Of a stretch of 64,000 nucleotides of DNA, positions 22,216-33,800 are shown one piece after another. Location of the stretch: NCBI GenBank assembly GCA_031213475.1, contig JARUPZ010000009.1:5923601-5987600 (forward strand), in the 5' to 3' direction. Below the pieces are notes generated by a model. It saw nothing but the letters and a program-made list of their open reading frames with translations. It had not been told where the DNA came from and made no database searches. Position numbers and translations under genes: made by a program. Origin of the DNA: Nereocystis luetkeana (lineage: Eukaryota > Sar > Phaeophyceae > Laminariales > Laminariaceae). Numbering within the stretch: position 1 is the stretch's first letter; each line of letters begins with the position of its first letter.

Positions 22216-23600
22216 GGTCCTTGGGGAGAAACCGATTATTGTGGCTCCGAATCGATATCTTCCGCATGTGAAACACGTTAAGAAAACCGCCTACCAGCTA
22301 CTTGCCGCTCGTAACCTTGGCACTACGAGGACGCCCAGCCCTCTATATTGGCTTGTCTTTGTGCGTGGGTGTGCTCTCGTGTGTGCACATACATGTGGAT
22401 TTCAGTGTTTTTACGATAGTATGGTCCCCTGTGTGTCTCGTTCGAATTAGTTTCGCTGTGGAAATAATTGAAACAAAAAACATGGATCCTGGTCCAATTC
22501 GCCCGAGTACGTTGAGTTTTGAGATTGTATGTTCAGTTGTTTGCGCATAAAAAAAAACATATTTCCCACGCATAAAAGAGTTTCCGACTTTTTATCGGCA
22601 AAAATTAGGCGGGGGAAAAAAACTTGTCACTTGCAATGAACCTGGTCGACGAGCTCTGTTCAAAACGGGTGAAAACAAATGGTCCCCACGTTCGTTCACA
22701 TTAAACCAATCAATGCAAACCACCTACTAAAGTCCACTGATTAGCGAATGTCTGGCCAACAAAAAAACAAGAAAAAATGATAGATAGATATAAGATAAAC
22801 CCGTGAAACAGAGTCTTCAAAACAATATTTGATTCCATGGCACCAAGGGATCATACCGCAGTAACTAGTTGAGGATAGTGGTGTATAGTTTCCGATACGT
22901 ACGGTGAAATTATGTCTTTTTGATTTTATGTGGGTTATATGTATGTATACACGAGGAGGTAAATGAATGTGTTTTATTTGCATCCACACTAATAATGCAT
23001 CTACCCATACACGATAATCCAAATAATATAGTACAAGGTATAATACACTATGAAGATTGAGGAAGAGGCTTTTCTTGGCGCATCATATATTTTTTAATAA
23101 TAGAGACAAAACGATCCAGTGTCGAGGTTCAAATTTTTCGAATCCGAGGAGTTTTTCGACATCCATCGTGAAGATCTTTTCAGCTTTTGAGGTATGATCT
23201 CCACAGCTGGAGACAGGAGAAGTGGCTTAGTCGCCTGTATCGCTTCACAATTAATAAAAAAAAACATGTTTCCAAGGTATTTTCTCCTGGGCGGGATATC
23301 TTCGTTCAAAACCGATGCAAAAAAGAAAAAAAAAAAAAAATGAAAACATTAGATTTGAACTCCTATTATTAATAATAGGATCTCAAACACAAATTAATCG
23401 TAAAAAAAAGCGAATATTTGCGACGCAAAGATGGAAACAATATAAGCTGGAACAACAACGATTAGATCCGTCTGAAACTCAGTTTTTTCCAAATAATTAA
23501 TATAATCTGTAAATACGTTATCACCTCAAAACAAATATATCGTGAAGGTCGAACTTCTGCAAATAATTTTTTGCCGGGACCATAGAACTACTACAGAACT
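22216..23600. other. AT-rich stretch, no recognised gene
   Basis: Short frames only, many A and T runs. Nothing recognisable on either strand. Confidence 0.35.
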
Positions 23601-24735
23601 ACATACTTAGATCACAACCCCTGAGCGTGCTCGGTTGGTGCATCCCTGGCCTCTCAGAGCTCCCACTTCCAAACCGCCTCCTTTCATGACTTGCCGGACC
23701 TTTCCAGCAGTTCTTTGTTTTCTCGGTCCTTTCTTCCTTTTTTCTTCTTCCGTTTCGTGTGCGTTCGTGTTCTCCGAGTACGGCATCACCGGCGGACCCG
23801 GCACCGTCGCGGGTGTCAGCGGGTGCTATCGGGTCGAGGGGGGGTTGCAAGGAGCGCGGTCACCGCTTTCGTGCCTAGGCGTTGCGGGTACGTCGAGACA
23901 CGAGGGATGCATGAACGGTCTTTGTCTGGCTTCGATTTATGATTGTTGATAGAGTATGTAGGAGTTATGAAGGTCGTTCGGGAGGGCAAGATAATATTCA
24001 AGCCGTGCTTTTTTTTGCGACCCCGCTGATGTTGAAAAAGGCAGGTGGTGTGCAGTTTGATAACCAACGTTAACGAGCTGGCGAACGACGGCCACGGTGA
24101 GCACTGGGCTTCACGCGAGGCAGGCGACGGGGCTGATTGTGGCAGAGAGTGATAAAAGCTGTACCCGGACCGAATCGGTAGCGAGCTTGTCGCGAGAGGG
24201 GCGGGCGGCGTACGAGTTTGGGAGAGAAGCTTCATGATATATTTTCTTCTTTTCGACCGGGTGCAAGGTGTTCCAATCAGGCAGAACATTATTACACGAG
24301 AGGGGACTGGGATATTATATTCTTTTCCGAGTTTCCGGTTTTATTTTCATTTTTTTTGCTGCTGTACCGTGCTGTGCTTTCGCTTTCTTCGTACACACAG
24401 TACAGGCATAGAACATATAATATATATCGAAAGAAGAAAATATGTACAGACAGTAGTAGTACCCTACCTGGGGTGTTTACGTACGTACGACATCCGCGAC
24501 GCGAAGCTTATATCTGGTATCCAAGCTGACGTCGGAGCTGTTTTTTCCTGAAGCATGGCGGCGGGACTCTTGGCATTATAAAGTCGCCGGTTTGCAATTA
24601 CGATCCTTTATCACCCTAAACTCAATCGTGGACCTCTGTTCGCTTAGCATAATTTGATGCATTCTTTCCCTTCCTGAGCAAACGTTGCGGCCGGCGTTGG
24701 CCGCCCGCGGAGCGAAGCGCCTTTTACATACATAC
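23601..24735 (+). repeat. 1.1-kb interspersed unit U1
   Basis: It begins near ACTTAGATCACAACCCCTGA and ends after a GC-rich hairpin and GGAGCGAAGCGCC. The same order of blocks is present in U2 directly downstream and in inverted copies at 35.6-37.4 kb: a TCTTCCTTTTTTCTTC tract, GGCACCGTCGCGGGTGTCAG, GGGCTGATTGTGGCAGAGAG, TTTTCGACCGGG, CGTACGTACGACATCCGCGA and GAAGCATGGCGGCGG. Open frames exist but are not conserved in frame between copies, so I regard it as non-coding. The family is unknown; a non-autonomous transposon with a 3' hairpin is plausible. Confidence 0.8.
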
Positions 24736-25872
24736 CCTCGTACTTAGATCACAACCCCTGAGCGTGCTCGGGTGGTGCATCCCTGGCCTCTCAGATCTCC
24801 CACTTCCAAACCGCCTCCTTTCATTACTTGCCGGACCTTTCCAGCAGTTCTTTGTTTTCACCATTTCTCTTGGCACTCTCGGCCCTTTCTTCCTTTTTTC
24901 TTCTTTCGTTTCATGTGCGTGCGTGTACTCCGAGTACGGGAGCGCGGGAGCGCCCGGCACCGTCGCGGGTGTCAGCGGGCGCTGGCGGGTAGAGCGGGGG
25001 TTGCAAGGAGCGCGGTCGCCGTTTTCATGCCTTGGCGTCGCGTGTGCCTCGAGGCATGAGGGATGCATGAACAGGCTTTGTCTGGCTTCCGTTTATGATT
25101 TTTGATAGAGTATGTACGAGTTATGAAGGTCGCTCGGGATGGCAAGATAAGGTTTAAGCGGTTCTTATTTTTGCGACAATGCTGAAGTTGAAAGAAGGAG
25201 GTGTGCAGTTTTAACACCAACGTTATCAAGCTGGCGAAGGGAGGCCACGGGGAGCACCGGAATTCACGTGAGGCGGGCGACGGGGCTGATTGTGGCAGAG
25301 AGTGATAAAATATTTACCCGGACCAAATCGGTGGCGAAGTGGTCGCGAGAGGGGCGGGCGGCGTACGAGGCCGAGAGAGAAGCTCTTCTGTACGAATTTC
25401 GTTTCTTCTTTTCGACCGGGGTGTAAGGTGTTCCAATCAGGCAGAACATTATTGCACGAGAGGGGATGTGGATGTTTTTGTTCCCGAATTTTCGGTCCCA
25501 TTTTCATTGTTTCTGCTGTGCCGTGCTGTGCATTCGCTTTCTTCGTACATACGAGTACATACATAAAGCATATCGAAAAAGAAAAAAGGTACAGAAGTAG
25601 TACCCTACCTGGGGTATGTACGTACGTACGACATCCGCGACGCGAATCGTATGATGTGGCGTCCGAGCTGACGTCGGAGCTGTTTTTTCCTGAAGCATGG
25701 CGGCGGAACTCTTGGCATTATCAAGTCGCCGGTTTGCAATTACGATCCTTAAAAAAACTAAATTTAATCGTGGACCTCTGTTCGCTTCGCATAATTTGAT
25801 GTACTTTTGTCCTTCCTGAGAGAGCGTAGCGGGCGGCGTAGGCCGCCCGCGGAGCGAAGCGCCTTGTATGTA
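24736..25872 (+). repeat. 1.1-kb interspersed unit U2, tandem to U1
   Basis: It has the same block order as U1, head-to-tail. The terminal hairpin is perfect here: GCGGGCGGC, a GTAG loop, then GCCGCCCGC (25829-25850), followed by GGAGCGAAGCGCC. Differences from U1 include a small insertion CACCATTTCTCTTGGCAC near 24858 and the loss of a few bases around 25750. Confidence 0.8.
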
Positions 25873-28100
25873 CTATATTTGTTTTTTTGTTAGAGATATC
25901 CTTACTCCCTACCACTAACAACTTCGAGAGGTAGTCTTTGAAATGTCTGCCTATCGGGAGGGAGCGTATTGTTGATAAATATATATGGTGTCTATGTTTG
26001 AATTGCCGGCGCGACAAGAGTATCCAATAAGAATAGGAAGACCCCCCATCGACTGAAAGCAAGCGTCTACCATCCTTGAGGAACTGCTTATTCAGCACGG
26101 TTTTGCCTTTTCTGTAGGCAAACTGAGCAGACCACGACGCGAGGTGGGGCACACGAACTACTGCCTGTGTCCACCCCCCCCTGTTTGGGCGTTTGAATAA
26201 CCTTATGTACTAGGAGTACCACCTGTCTGGCATACTCTTGATGTTCCTTGTTATAAATCAGCCCCCCTCGAAAGGGGATAGCCCACACGAACTACGGTCT
26301 GCGTCCACGGTGCTGTGGTGGCGTATAACACTCACTAGATAACAGACACCCTGGGAGGAATTTCCGACCCCGCTGCCTCTACAACGTGGTGACCAAACCC
26401 CACGAAGATGTTTGCTTAGGAACAAATTTGTCGAGGAGCTGGCGTCGATGCATCACTCCCGGTATGTTCGCCTTTTTTTCCGTTGTCAAGACCCCCAGAT
26501 TTCAACTCGTCCGAAAGGGAGTTTTACCTAGAGTGTTGTAGGGTGGCATGCCATTAATACGAAAAACCTATTACACACAAAGACGTCCGGAACAAGATAA
26601 TTTCGACACCTAACAACAGCTGAGAGCTGTTAGCATATATATAAGACAAAAACGATGGCAGCGATGTCAGCGGGCAAGAAGCGCCAACGATAAACAGCCA
26701 CACTGCTGTAGTATGGGCGTCACAACACATACATGAAGGAAAGGCGACGTCGGTTGCTTCCTCTTCTGATATACTTCTCCGTACTGGTAGTCCGCCGTTG
26801 GCGTTGAAGAGGCACGCTTATCAGTAATCCTTCGCAGTCATGTTTTGTCCGGTGATCTTGATCGCAACTCCGACTTTTCCAACTTTCAGATCTACGATTC
26901 TAGTATTTGTTATATTAAACGTCTTCCTGAACAACAACCTTCACTGGGGCAAACGTATCACACCAGGCTTTCATTTTGTGCTTAGGGCTGGCGCGCCAAC
27001 AGCTCCTACCCCCCCCCCCGCCTGTCCCTGTCGCTAAAATTGAAGCGCCTGATACCCTCGACGAACCGCTTGCCCTCCAGGAATTCAAACTCTGCAACTA
27101 GCAGTGAGCCAAACTCGCCGCGGGGTGGGGCTGACTAACAGCCGTCCGTGTGTTTGCTATATATATTTCGATAAAAAACAATAACAAGCATATATATGCG
27201 CATCGTCAAACTGAAACCCCGCGAAACTTCAGAATGGTTTGATGAAAATATTATTGCACGAGACATGGAACAGGTGCATACGTGCATAGTACACACGAAA
27301 TTGCTTCTAGCCTCGAGCGGACCGAACAGGTTAGAAGAGGGAAAAACATTGTGCACTCAGGCTAACACAGTAGAAAAATAGAAAAAGGAGGATACTACAA
27401 TGTTTTGCCTACTTACGGAAACGAACCTTGTATCTATCTTTCACAACTTGTTTGCTTTTTGGAACGCATTCTAGTATTAGCGTGTCGTTCGTGTCGTAGA
27501 CAGGGGGACGGCATGATATTGCATTTGTCAAGACGGTTTACTGCACTACCAGGTAAGTATTGTTTGTTCGTGGTCTGAGCGTTAATGTTTTTTTACCGAA
27601 TCGGAACGAATACCGGGTGGTTGTGCTTCAGATAGACGGGTAGTAAGATCCCTTTTAAAGCGAAGAACACAAAGCAACATAATACCAGGTAAGCTATATT
27701 ATTATTTCTCTTGCCATCCGACAATGTGCTGCATGATCTTCAACATGGATCACTCATAACTTTCCCGAAAGAAGAAAACCTCGAAAACAAAAGGAAACCC
27801 ATGCACCAAGTCTACCTCCCTTCCGTGCCAACTTTCAACATGTCTACTCTATTTGCTGTAATTGCTCCTTCCTTCTCATCACGTTCTATCCTTAAATCCT
27901 AAAATATTTTTTTTTGGTATAATATGCTCGTCGTCATCACCACTTTCGCACGACATCGCATTGCATCCCGTGCTATATTTCTTGCAATGTTTTGTACTGG
28001 GTGCGATCGTGCATGGTAGGTTATCGTGACTGAGCTCGAGCTAGGGCAGGTTCTTATGGAACCCGAAACCGAAAAACACAACTGAATTTCACTTCACGGT
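25873..28100. other. No recognised gene; short internal repeats
   Basis: A short segment CACACGAACTACTGCCTG (about 26150) recurs as CACACGAACTACGGTCTG (about 26285). R1 fragments are visible near 27630-27680 (GACGGGTAGTAAGATCC ... GAAGAACAC) and weakly near 27947-27970. Two TACCAGGTAAG sites lie at 27547 and 27683. No coding region is supported. Confidence 0.4.
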
Positions 28101-28125
28101 CTTACACAGCCGACAGGAGATATCT

Positions 28126-28509
28126 TCATAGATATGGCGCTGAACGAAAAATGGTGCGCATCCAACACCCAGCACTAAGTCTTGCCACTCTCCCATGATT
28201 TATCACCTCACAGGGCAGGAGACTACGTTGAACTTTCAAGGCCATATATATGCCCCACTCTTTTCGGAGTGCTCGCTCCCAAGTGTGAGATTCGTTGATG
28301 TTGCGTGACCGGAGTTCTCGCTCGGAATATGAGAGCCTAGGTAATATATAGCCGCGTAGTTTTTGACGAAAACTGGTGCCCATGTCCGTCTGAAAAGCAA
28401 TTAGGCCACGAATGGGCCAGACTCTTACGTCTCGAGGTAGAGTTCCGGCCACATATGGCACCAACGATCCTGAAACATGGTAGCGAGCACTGTCGGTGCA
28501 GTGCAGCAT
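28126..28509 (-). CDS. Hypothetical 127-codon open frame
   Basis: The frame has a mixed, protein-like composition (for example SERELRSRNINESHTWERAL and KEWGIYMALKVQRSLLPCEV) and starts with ATG, but no motif is recognised, no splice context is obvious, and no second copy exists in the window. It could be an exon or chance. The function is unknown. Confidence 0.2.
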   Translation of the reverse strand: MLHCTDSARYHVSGSLVPYVAGTLPRDVRVWPIRGLIAFQTDMGTSFRQKLRGYILPRLSYSERELRSRNINESHTWERALRKEWGIYMALKVQRSLLPCEVINHGRVARLSAGCWMRTIFRSAPYL

Positions 28510-29046
28510 ACAGCCTACGACCTGGACGGTTTGTGGTCCTCTCGTGGTATGTGTGGCGTTCGAATCCTCGGCGGTTGTAGGTGTTGTGTGTTGAAGGCAC
28601 AGATCTTCAGGTTTAGGGCAATGATCGCAAAAGGCTCATGTCTACCGACGGCACTACCCTGGGGTTTCTTTACGATAGAGGGAAGCCCTGTCGTTATTTC
28701 CGGGGTTCGGTTCCCATTCGTATTTTTAAACCCAAGGGTGCATACGTATTCCCATAGGTCGGGGGTGTCTGTTGTGTGTTAGACGATAGGCCAGGGAAAA
28801 ACTATTGGTACCTGCCGGGGGTGTTGCCATGGACGATTTATGCGTTGTGTGTAAACTATGTCCTCACCATACCATTTTACCACCCGTGCCGTCCACTTAA
28901 TACACCTGTTTGTTGCGCCCCTGTCTGGCTGGCATTTTTCTTCGTTATTTAGTTCTACTTTGACAAGATGTGAACTTGTGAATAATTTACATTACGAGTG
29001 CGTTTGCGCTTTTATTTGTTTGCAACATCTCTTACAGGGTTGGACA

Positions 29047-29364
29047 GAGGACCTTTAACAAACTGGGAGAAGGGATCTTTAGGTTGGTACGCTGTTCGGA
29101 TGTTTTGGTTCCTGTTGGGATCAAGGCACGGGCGAAGACCCAACCCAACCCCTGACTCTAACCCTAACCCTAACTCCTAACCCTGACCCCAAACCGCAGA
29201 TGAAACGGGCCAAAACTCGCCATAAACGCGGCTACGCCGAGTGTGCATCGAACCAGGAAATTTCTCAGATGCGGACGGCGATTCCAAAGTGCAGACCATG
29301 CTACACATTTTTCGAGTAAAAAATATCCCTAAAGATCCCTTCTCCCAGACTGCTAAACCTACTC
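29047..29364. mobile_element. TIR element carrying telomere-like repeats
   Basis: The ends are inverted repeats of about 36 bp whose inner 20 bases, CTGGGAGAAGGGATCTTTAG, are identical (29063-29082 and, reversed, 29329-29348). Inside, near 29155-29190, are several CCCTAA-type units (ACCCTAACCCTAACTCCTAA, then CCCTGACCCC). A related, truncated copy lies at 51208-51362 on the other strand. No transposase is present, and no clear target duplication was found. Confidence 0.65.
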
Positions 29365-29439
29365 GTTGGACGACAGCAGTCTTTAAAACGTATATTATAA
29401 GTTTTTAGGGTTTATTTAGGAATTGGTTATCTATCCGAA

Positions 29440-29690
29440 AATGCATTATGGCGTGCCTGTCGTACCTGTCGTATCCAGTGGGACGACATCGCATTACATT
29501 GGCTGCTTTGTCCACCGGATAGCAACGCATTATCTCTGTCGTCGTGTCGGGACCACCGGACTTATATTTCCCAACAACTAAAGACTCGTCACGGACAATG
29601 ATTAGTCGTGCTGGTTGTCCACGGGGAAATAAAACAGTTTGATTTGTTGGGCAAACCACACTCACCTGCACCTGCGCAATCAACAGGTAG
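29440..29690 (+). repeat. Dispersed repeat R1, copy 3, diverged
   Basis: It begins GCGTGCCTGTCGTACCTGTC, then GGGACGACATCGCATTACAT, and carries the R1 order of blocks (TTATCTCTGTCG, GGACCACCGGACTT, CACGGACAATGATTAGTCGT, GTTGTCCACGGGGAA). It is more diverged than copies 1 and 2. Confidence 0.6.
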
Positions 29691-29751
29691 GTGTTGTTGT
29701 CTGTTAATCCTGTTTGGTATTATCACCTTCCTTTTCAGTTTTAACTCGTAA

Positions 29752-29907
29752 TAGGTGTTACCCTCAACGACCTTCTGGACACGCCGTGGTGACAGGTCTC
29801 TACCCTTCTCTCCCCCAGTACGTTCCTTTAGTTTTTTTTGCGCATAGGGTTCAGCATTCCCGACGTTCGTCGATTTCCATGGGATTTAGATAACTCACTA
29901 TCTCGGG
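29752..29907 (+). repeat. Dispersed repeat R3, copy 1
   Basis: It matches 39242-39395 over about 150 bases: TTACCCTC(A/G)ACGA, GCCGTGGT(G/C)AC, TCTACCCTTC, CGCATAGGGTTCAGCATT and GTCGATTT(C)CAT blocks in order. Non-coding. Confidence 0.7.
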
Positions 29908-29934
29908 CTTCCCGCTAATCGTTGTTTTCGATGC

Positions 29935-30032
29935 AATAAAAAGGCCCTACGAGCATGCACTCGGTGAGACTTGAACCCACGAAACTGATATTAATTGAAA
30001 CGGGGACCACGATCCTTTTCTGTTTTACCAAG
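29935..30032 (-). promoter_or_regulatory. RNA polymerase III-like internal promoter boxes
   Basis: On the minus strand, an A-box-like TGGTAAAACAG (30020-30030) is followed 53 bases later by a B-box-like GGTTCAAGTCT (29967-29977) inside a stem-loop resembling a T-arm, and by TTTTT (29938-29942), a possible terminator. The flanking bases do not form an acceptor stem, so this is not a working tRNA. It may be a tRNA relic or the head of a SINE. Confidence 0.25.
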
Positions 30033-30394
30033 AGGAATACACGACCGCCCGACGTTCTCTGCATCATTCCATAGTTCAGCCTATGAAGCGAGGTCAGAGT
30101 GGTCAATGAGCGGTTGTCACGCGCCTAGTGAGGTCTGCACATAATGATAGAGTAGGTGCCTTTCGCTCCGTCATAAATAGGCGGCCCATCAAACCTCAGC
30201 AAAATTTGTACCACGCACGTGACTTGTATTTCCGGGATTATTTTGAAGTTTCAATCAGTACATACATGTAAGATCACGCATATTTGATGAATTCGAAAGA
30301 AAGGGCTAATTGTCTGGTGGTCGTCAGTATCTTCCCCTATAATACCATGCGTTGTTCAGATTAGAGTTTGTCTGATCGCTACTCTCGCGCTCCT

Positions 30395-30800
30395 CTACGA
30401 CGTCCCAGGAAAATTCCAGGAAAATAGTTAGACATCACACAGAAGCATTCATTAGGCAGGTGGACTTCAGCTGGTTTGAATATTTCCCTAGTTCACCGGA
30501 TAAAGTTTGTCCGCTGGCTGTTCACGAGCCCCGACGACGACAACCCGCGGCGTCACTTGTAATTTTCAGAAAAGTGTAGACACGATATAGGCGCATCCAG
30601 CAGGTGGTCTTCATCTGGAAAAAAATCCCCCCAGGTCATCTGTAATAGTTTGCCTTCTCGCTATTCATGCCCCCCCCCGATACCCACGCACAACGTCACA
30701 GGTAATCCCCAGGGAATAAAAGTGTTTTGACACGATATAGAAGCATCCACCCGGCCGACTTCATCTGGAAAAAATAGTCCCCAGTTCGCTCTGTCACGCC
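30395..30800 (+). repeat. Minisatellite, about 145-150-bp period, nearly three units
   Basis: Units near 30400, 30553 and 30697 share CGTCAC, a GACACGATATAG-like block, GAAGCATCCA, a GGTGGACTTCATCTGGAAAAA-like block and a CCCAGTTC-like block. The third unit is incomplete. Divergence is substantial. Confidence 0.75.
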
Positions 30801-33800
30801 AACCAAGACCACCTGTGAGGACACTTTCCGCCACTACCCCCCTTTCGTAACGTTAGCACATACTTAGGTATACTCGTACTCCGACGCTGTACGTCGCCCT
30901 TGGTTTATGCCTTTTCATAGTCAGGAGGGGAATGTGCATGATGAGACGACTGCCCGCCTCCACCTGCCTCAGGTCGACCATGCGTCGTCTGGTCCGTTTC
31001 ATTGACCGCCTGGTGGTGTGTCCGGGCGATTGCTTAGTTTTCTCATTTTCCTTCGTATATCACAACCCGACCGCCAAGCCCGGATGTCTAGCATACACCT
31101 GGTATATAAATTTGTTTCCGCTCTACCGTAGGGGGTAACCTAACAAACCAACGACCCGTTATAAGCCTAAATACGAAGGAAGATCCTGTCGTATTTTTCG
31201 TTTCCTTGCTGCACTAAATAAGAGTGGTACCACTGTAGAGTATCCGTGTGGTGGGGTTAGGGACAACCGAGAGAACTTGCGAGTCCCGAGGATTAATGAA
31301 GCAATGGCCTGGACACCGGGTTTGCTGCATGTCGTGTGGGCTGGAAAGACAACACACACGAGACCACCTGGCCATGATGGACTCCATGACTAATTATACG
31401 TGCTCGCACTATTATCTTCGCGTTCTGGTTCTATCAAGAAAATAACCTACGTTAACCGCCCATTAATGCACTACTTTCGCAGTTTTTTTGTTTTAGGGCA
31501 AAATATCTAGGGTGCTTAGTCTCTCTGCTAGAACTACGGACGCAACAAGTTCAGCAGTTTTTTATGCGTAACGCTAATGCATTGTTCTTTCCGTCCTCCA
31601 CTATTGGCAAAGGCTCTGCCATGTTTGTACCACAGCGGTATTATAAGACTAAAGGACGTTATATTAGTCTGCCAACATTAAGAGTTCAGAACCTTACAGA
31701 AAAAGAGTTTGTAAAATTAACAACATTACAACCTACTCGCTTCCGGGTGTGCGCGTTCGAAAGATAACATTGAACCTTGGAAATGAATAGATTTTTTAGG
31801 CAGGAATCATCTCACAACTGGCTCGTTGTGTATTTCGAACTGCATCAGTTCCCTTTTACACTAAGTCGCCTAGCGCGACGGATGGACCACCAACCTCTTG
31901 GGGGCTAGGAATGGTAACTTGCTGTACGAGTAGGACAGTTGCGTAGTATTACGTTGAATCCCGTACCATACAAAAACAGCACTAATATGCTCTGTGAACA
32001 CCGTGCTTGCATCGAGAAAACGGCAAAAGACACTGCATGTTGTGCAGGAAGTAAACAGCAGGGATATAATATTTAGCTGTTCTGTTGCGCTGGCGCAACA
32101 TTTTGTTCAACTTGGAATTTTTCCGCAACAGCCGCGGAGGGCCAGGTTGCACGAAGCGCAACACGCATTTCTGGGCTCGCGACGGTTTGGGCCGCAGGCC
32201 CGACAACATGATAAGGCTTTGTTTGTTTGCGTAGGCTGGAAAAAAGCTGAAATATTTTCACAATTCGCCTTCGGCGGGAAGGGTATTGAGACCCTTTTAA
32301 AATTTGATGTTTGTTTTTAAGGTCCTTTCTTACAGAGTGGAACGAAATATGTTTAAGTTGTGTTCCCGCTACAGGCCGTTTCGCGCAAAACTCCGTGTGT
32401 CGCTTGTTGCGCTGCCCGCAACAGATACCGGACGGCTAGGTTTGTGCCTGGTCCACAGAAATCCGAAGTCGTCTAGGTAACCTGGGTGAAACGTGTGCAA
32501 CACGGGGTATCCAAAAACACCAATGATTGAATATATGTTGAACACCTTAGGAGGCTGAGTGGATTGCCTGGACCCCTCCGGGGGCACGCTTTCAAAGAAG
32601 GGCGTCAAGCAGCGGATACAAACATGCGCCGGGCTTGCGCGTCCCACACCAGCACCACAGAACACACGGAGACTGACCATCCCAAAGGCGCGCTTATGCC
32701 AGTATGTACAAATGAAAACACTATGAGCCAACCCCCCGTTATATCAGGGACCACGGTCAGTACTCTATGCATTTAAACACAGCACAAGCTTAGAACGGAG
32801 AATAAATCACCTGGACAAGACGTGGGTGACGAACGTTTGCCGAGAGTGAGGAGCGTGGATGTCCCACTTGTGTCTTCGACGCGGTCTTCTTTTCGTGCAG
32901 ATATTGAGTTCTCAAGAAGTAATCGTTTATGTCGTGTAGGTGTTGTGGTTGGTGGTGAGTGTTGTCGAATGAACTACCGGGGCGATGTTCGTATGTTCGC
33001 GGTAGGGGAAGATTGAGGAAAAGGCCCCTATATCATCGAAACGCCTAATGTAACCAGGGACATATTACTCCCCTCCAATAGTAGACAACAATACCCACAT
33101 CCAGTGTTAGTTGCAAATCGAGTTTAGCGGCACAACATAATCGCGGTAAAATAGCGAAAGAAACTAATCGAGTTATCTTAAACATCTTTCGGGATCAAGA
33201 CATATAAAAAGGGCGAACTCGCGTCCGCAGCCTTGTTCACTGTACTATAATAGTGCAGGAACAACGTCACAAATACCAGGAGTCCGCCTTCTAGTTCACT
33301 TCAACAATGCGGAGTTAAAATTGCAAATTCAGTAAAGAATATTTACTAAATGAGTACTCAAATCTCCTGTACCCTTTTCCTTTTCCTCATTTATTTACTT
33401 TTTCCACCCTCTATATCATGTTTTGTTTTATGACGACTACGTCGCTGAGATACCCGGGGTTCGCCTGTATTTTACTGTAATGCCTTTCGTTCGCGATCCC
33501 TAGCGACCAGAAGGAAAGAAGAGACGAAAAATAGCTGGTTGTAGCGGCTGCCAAACCTTTGCCCTTTCGCCGCTGTTCACTTTTGATGTTGAATTTCGCA
33601 AAAATATATTTCTCCGGGTCGTACGTCATTCCAATACCAAAACCCTCACGACTGTATGGTCTATAGTTTTTTTTTAAAACTCGCTTCGTGTATATTTTCT
33701 ACGGTTTGTAATCGTTTCGGCAACTATAATCCTCCGTAACGGACGTAATATATACGCATGTATGAACTATCTACGCCGGGAAGATGCTTTTTTGCAATCG

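Noticed and set aside
23635-25105. 104- and 113-codon similar frames in U1 and U2 as a conserved protein
   Set aside because: Similarity follows from DNA similarity; frames shift between copies and U4 favours another frame, so coding is not supported.
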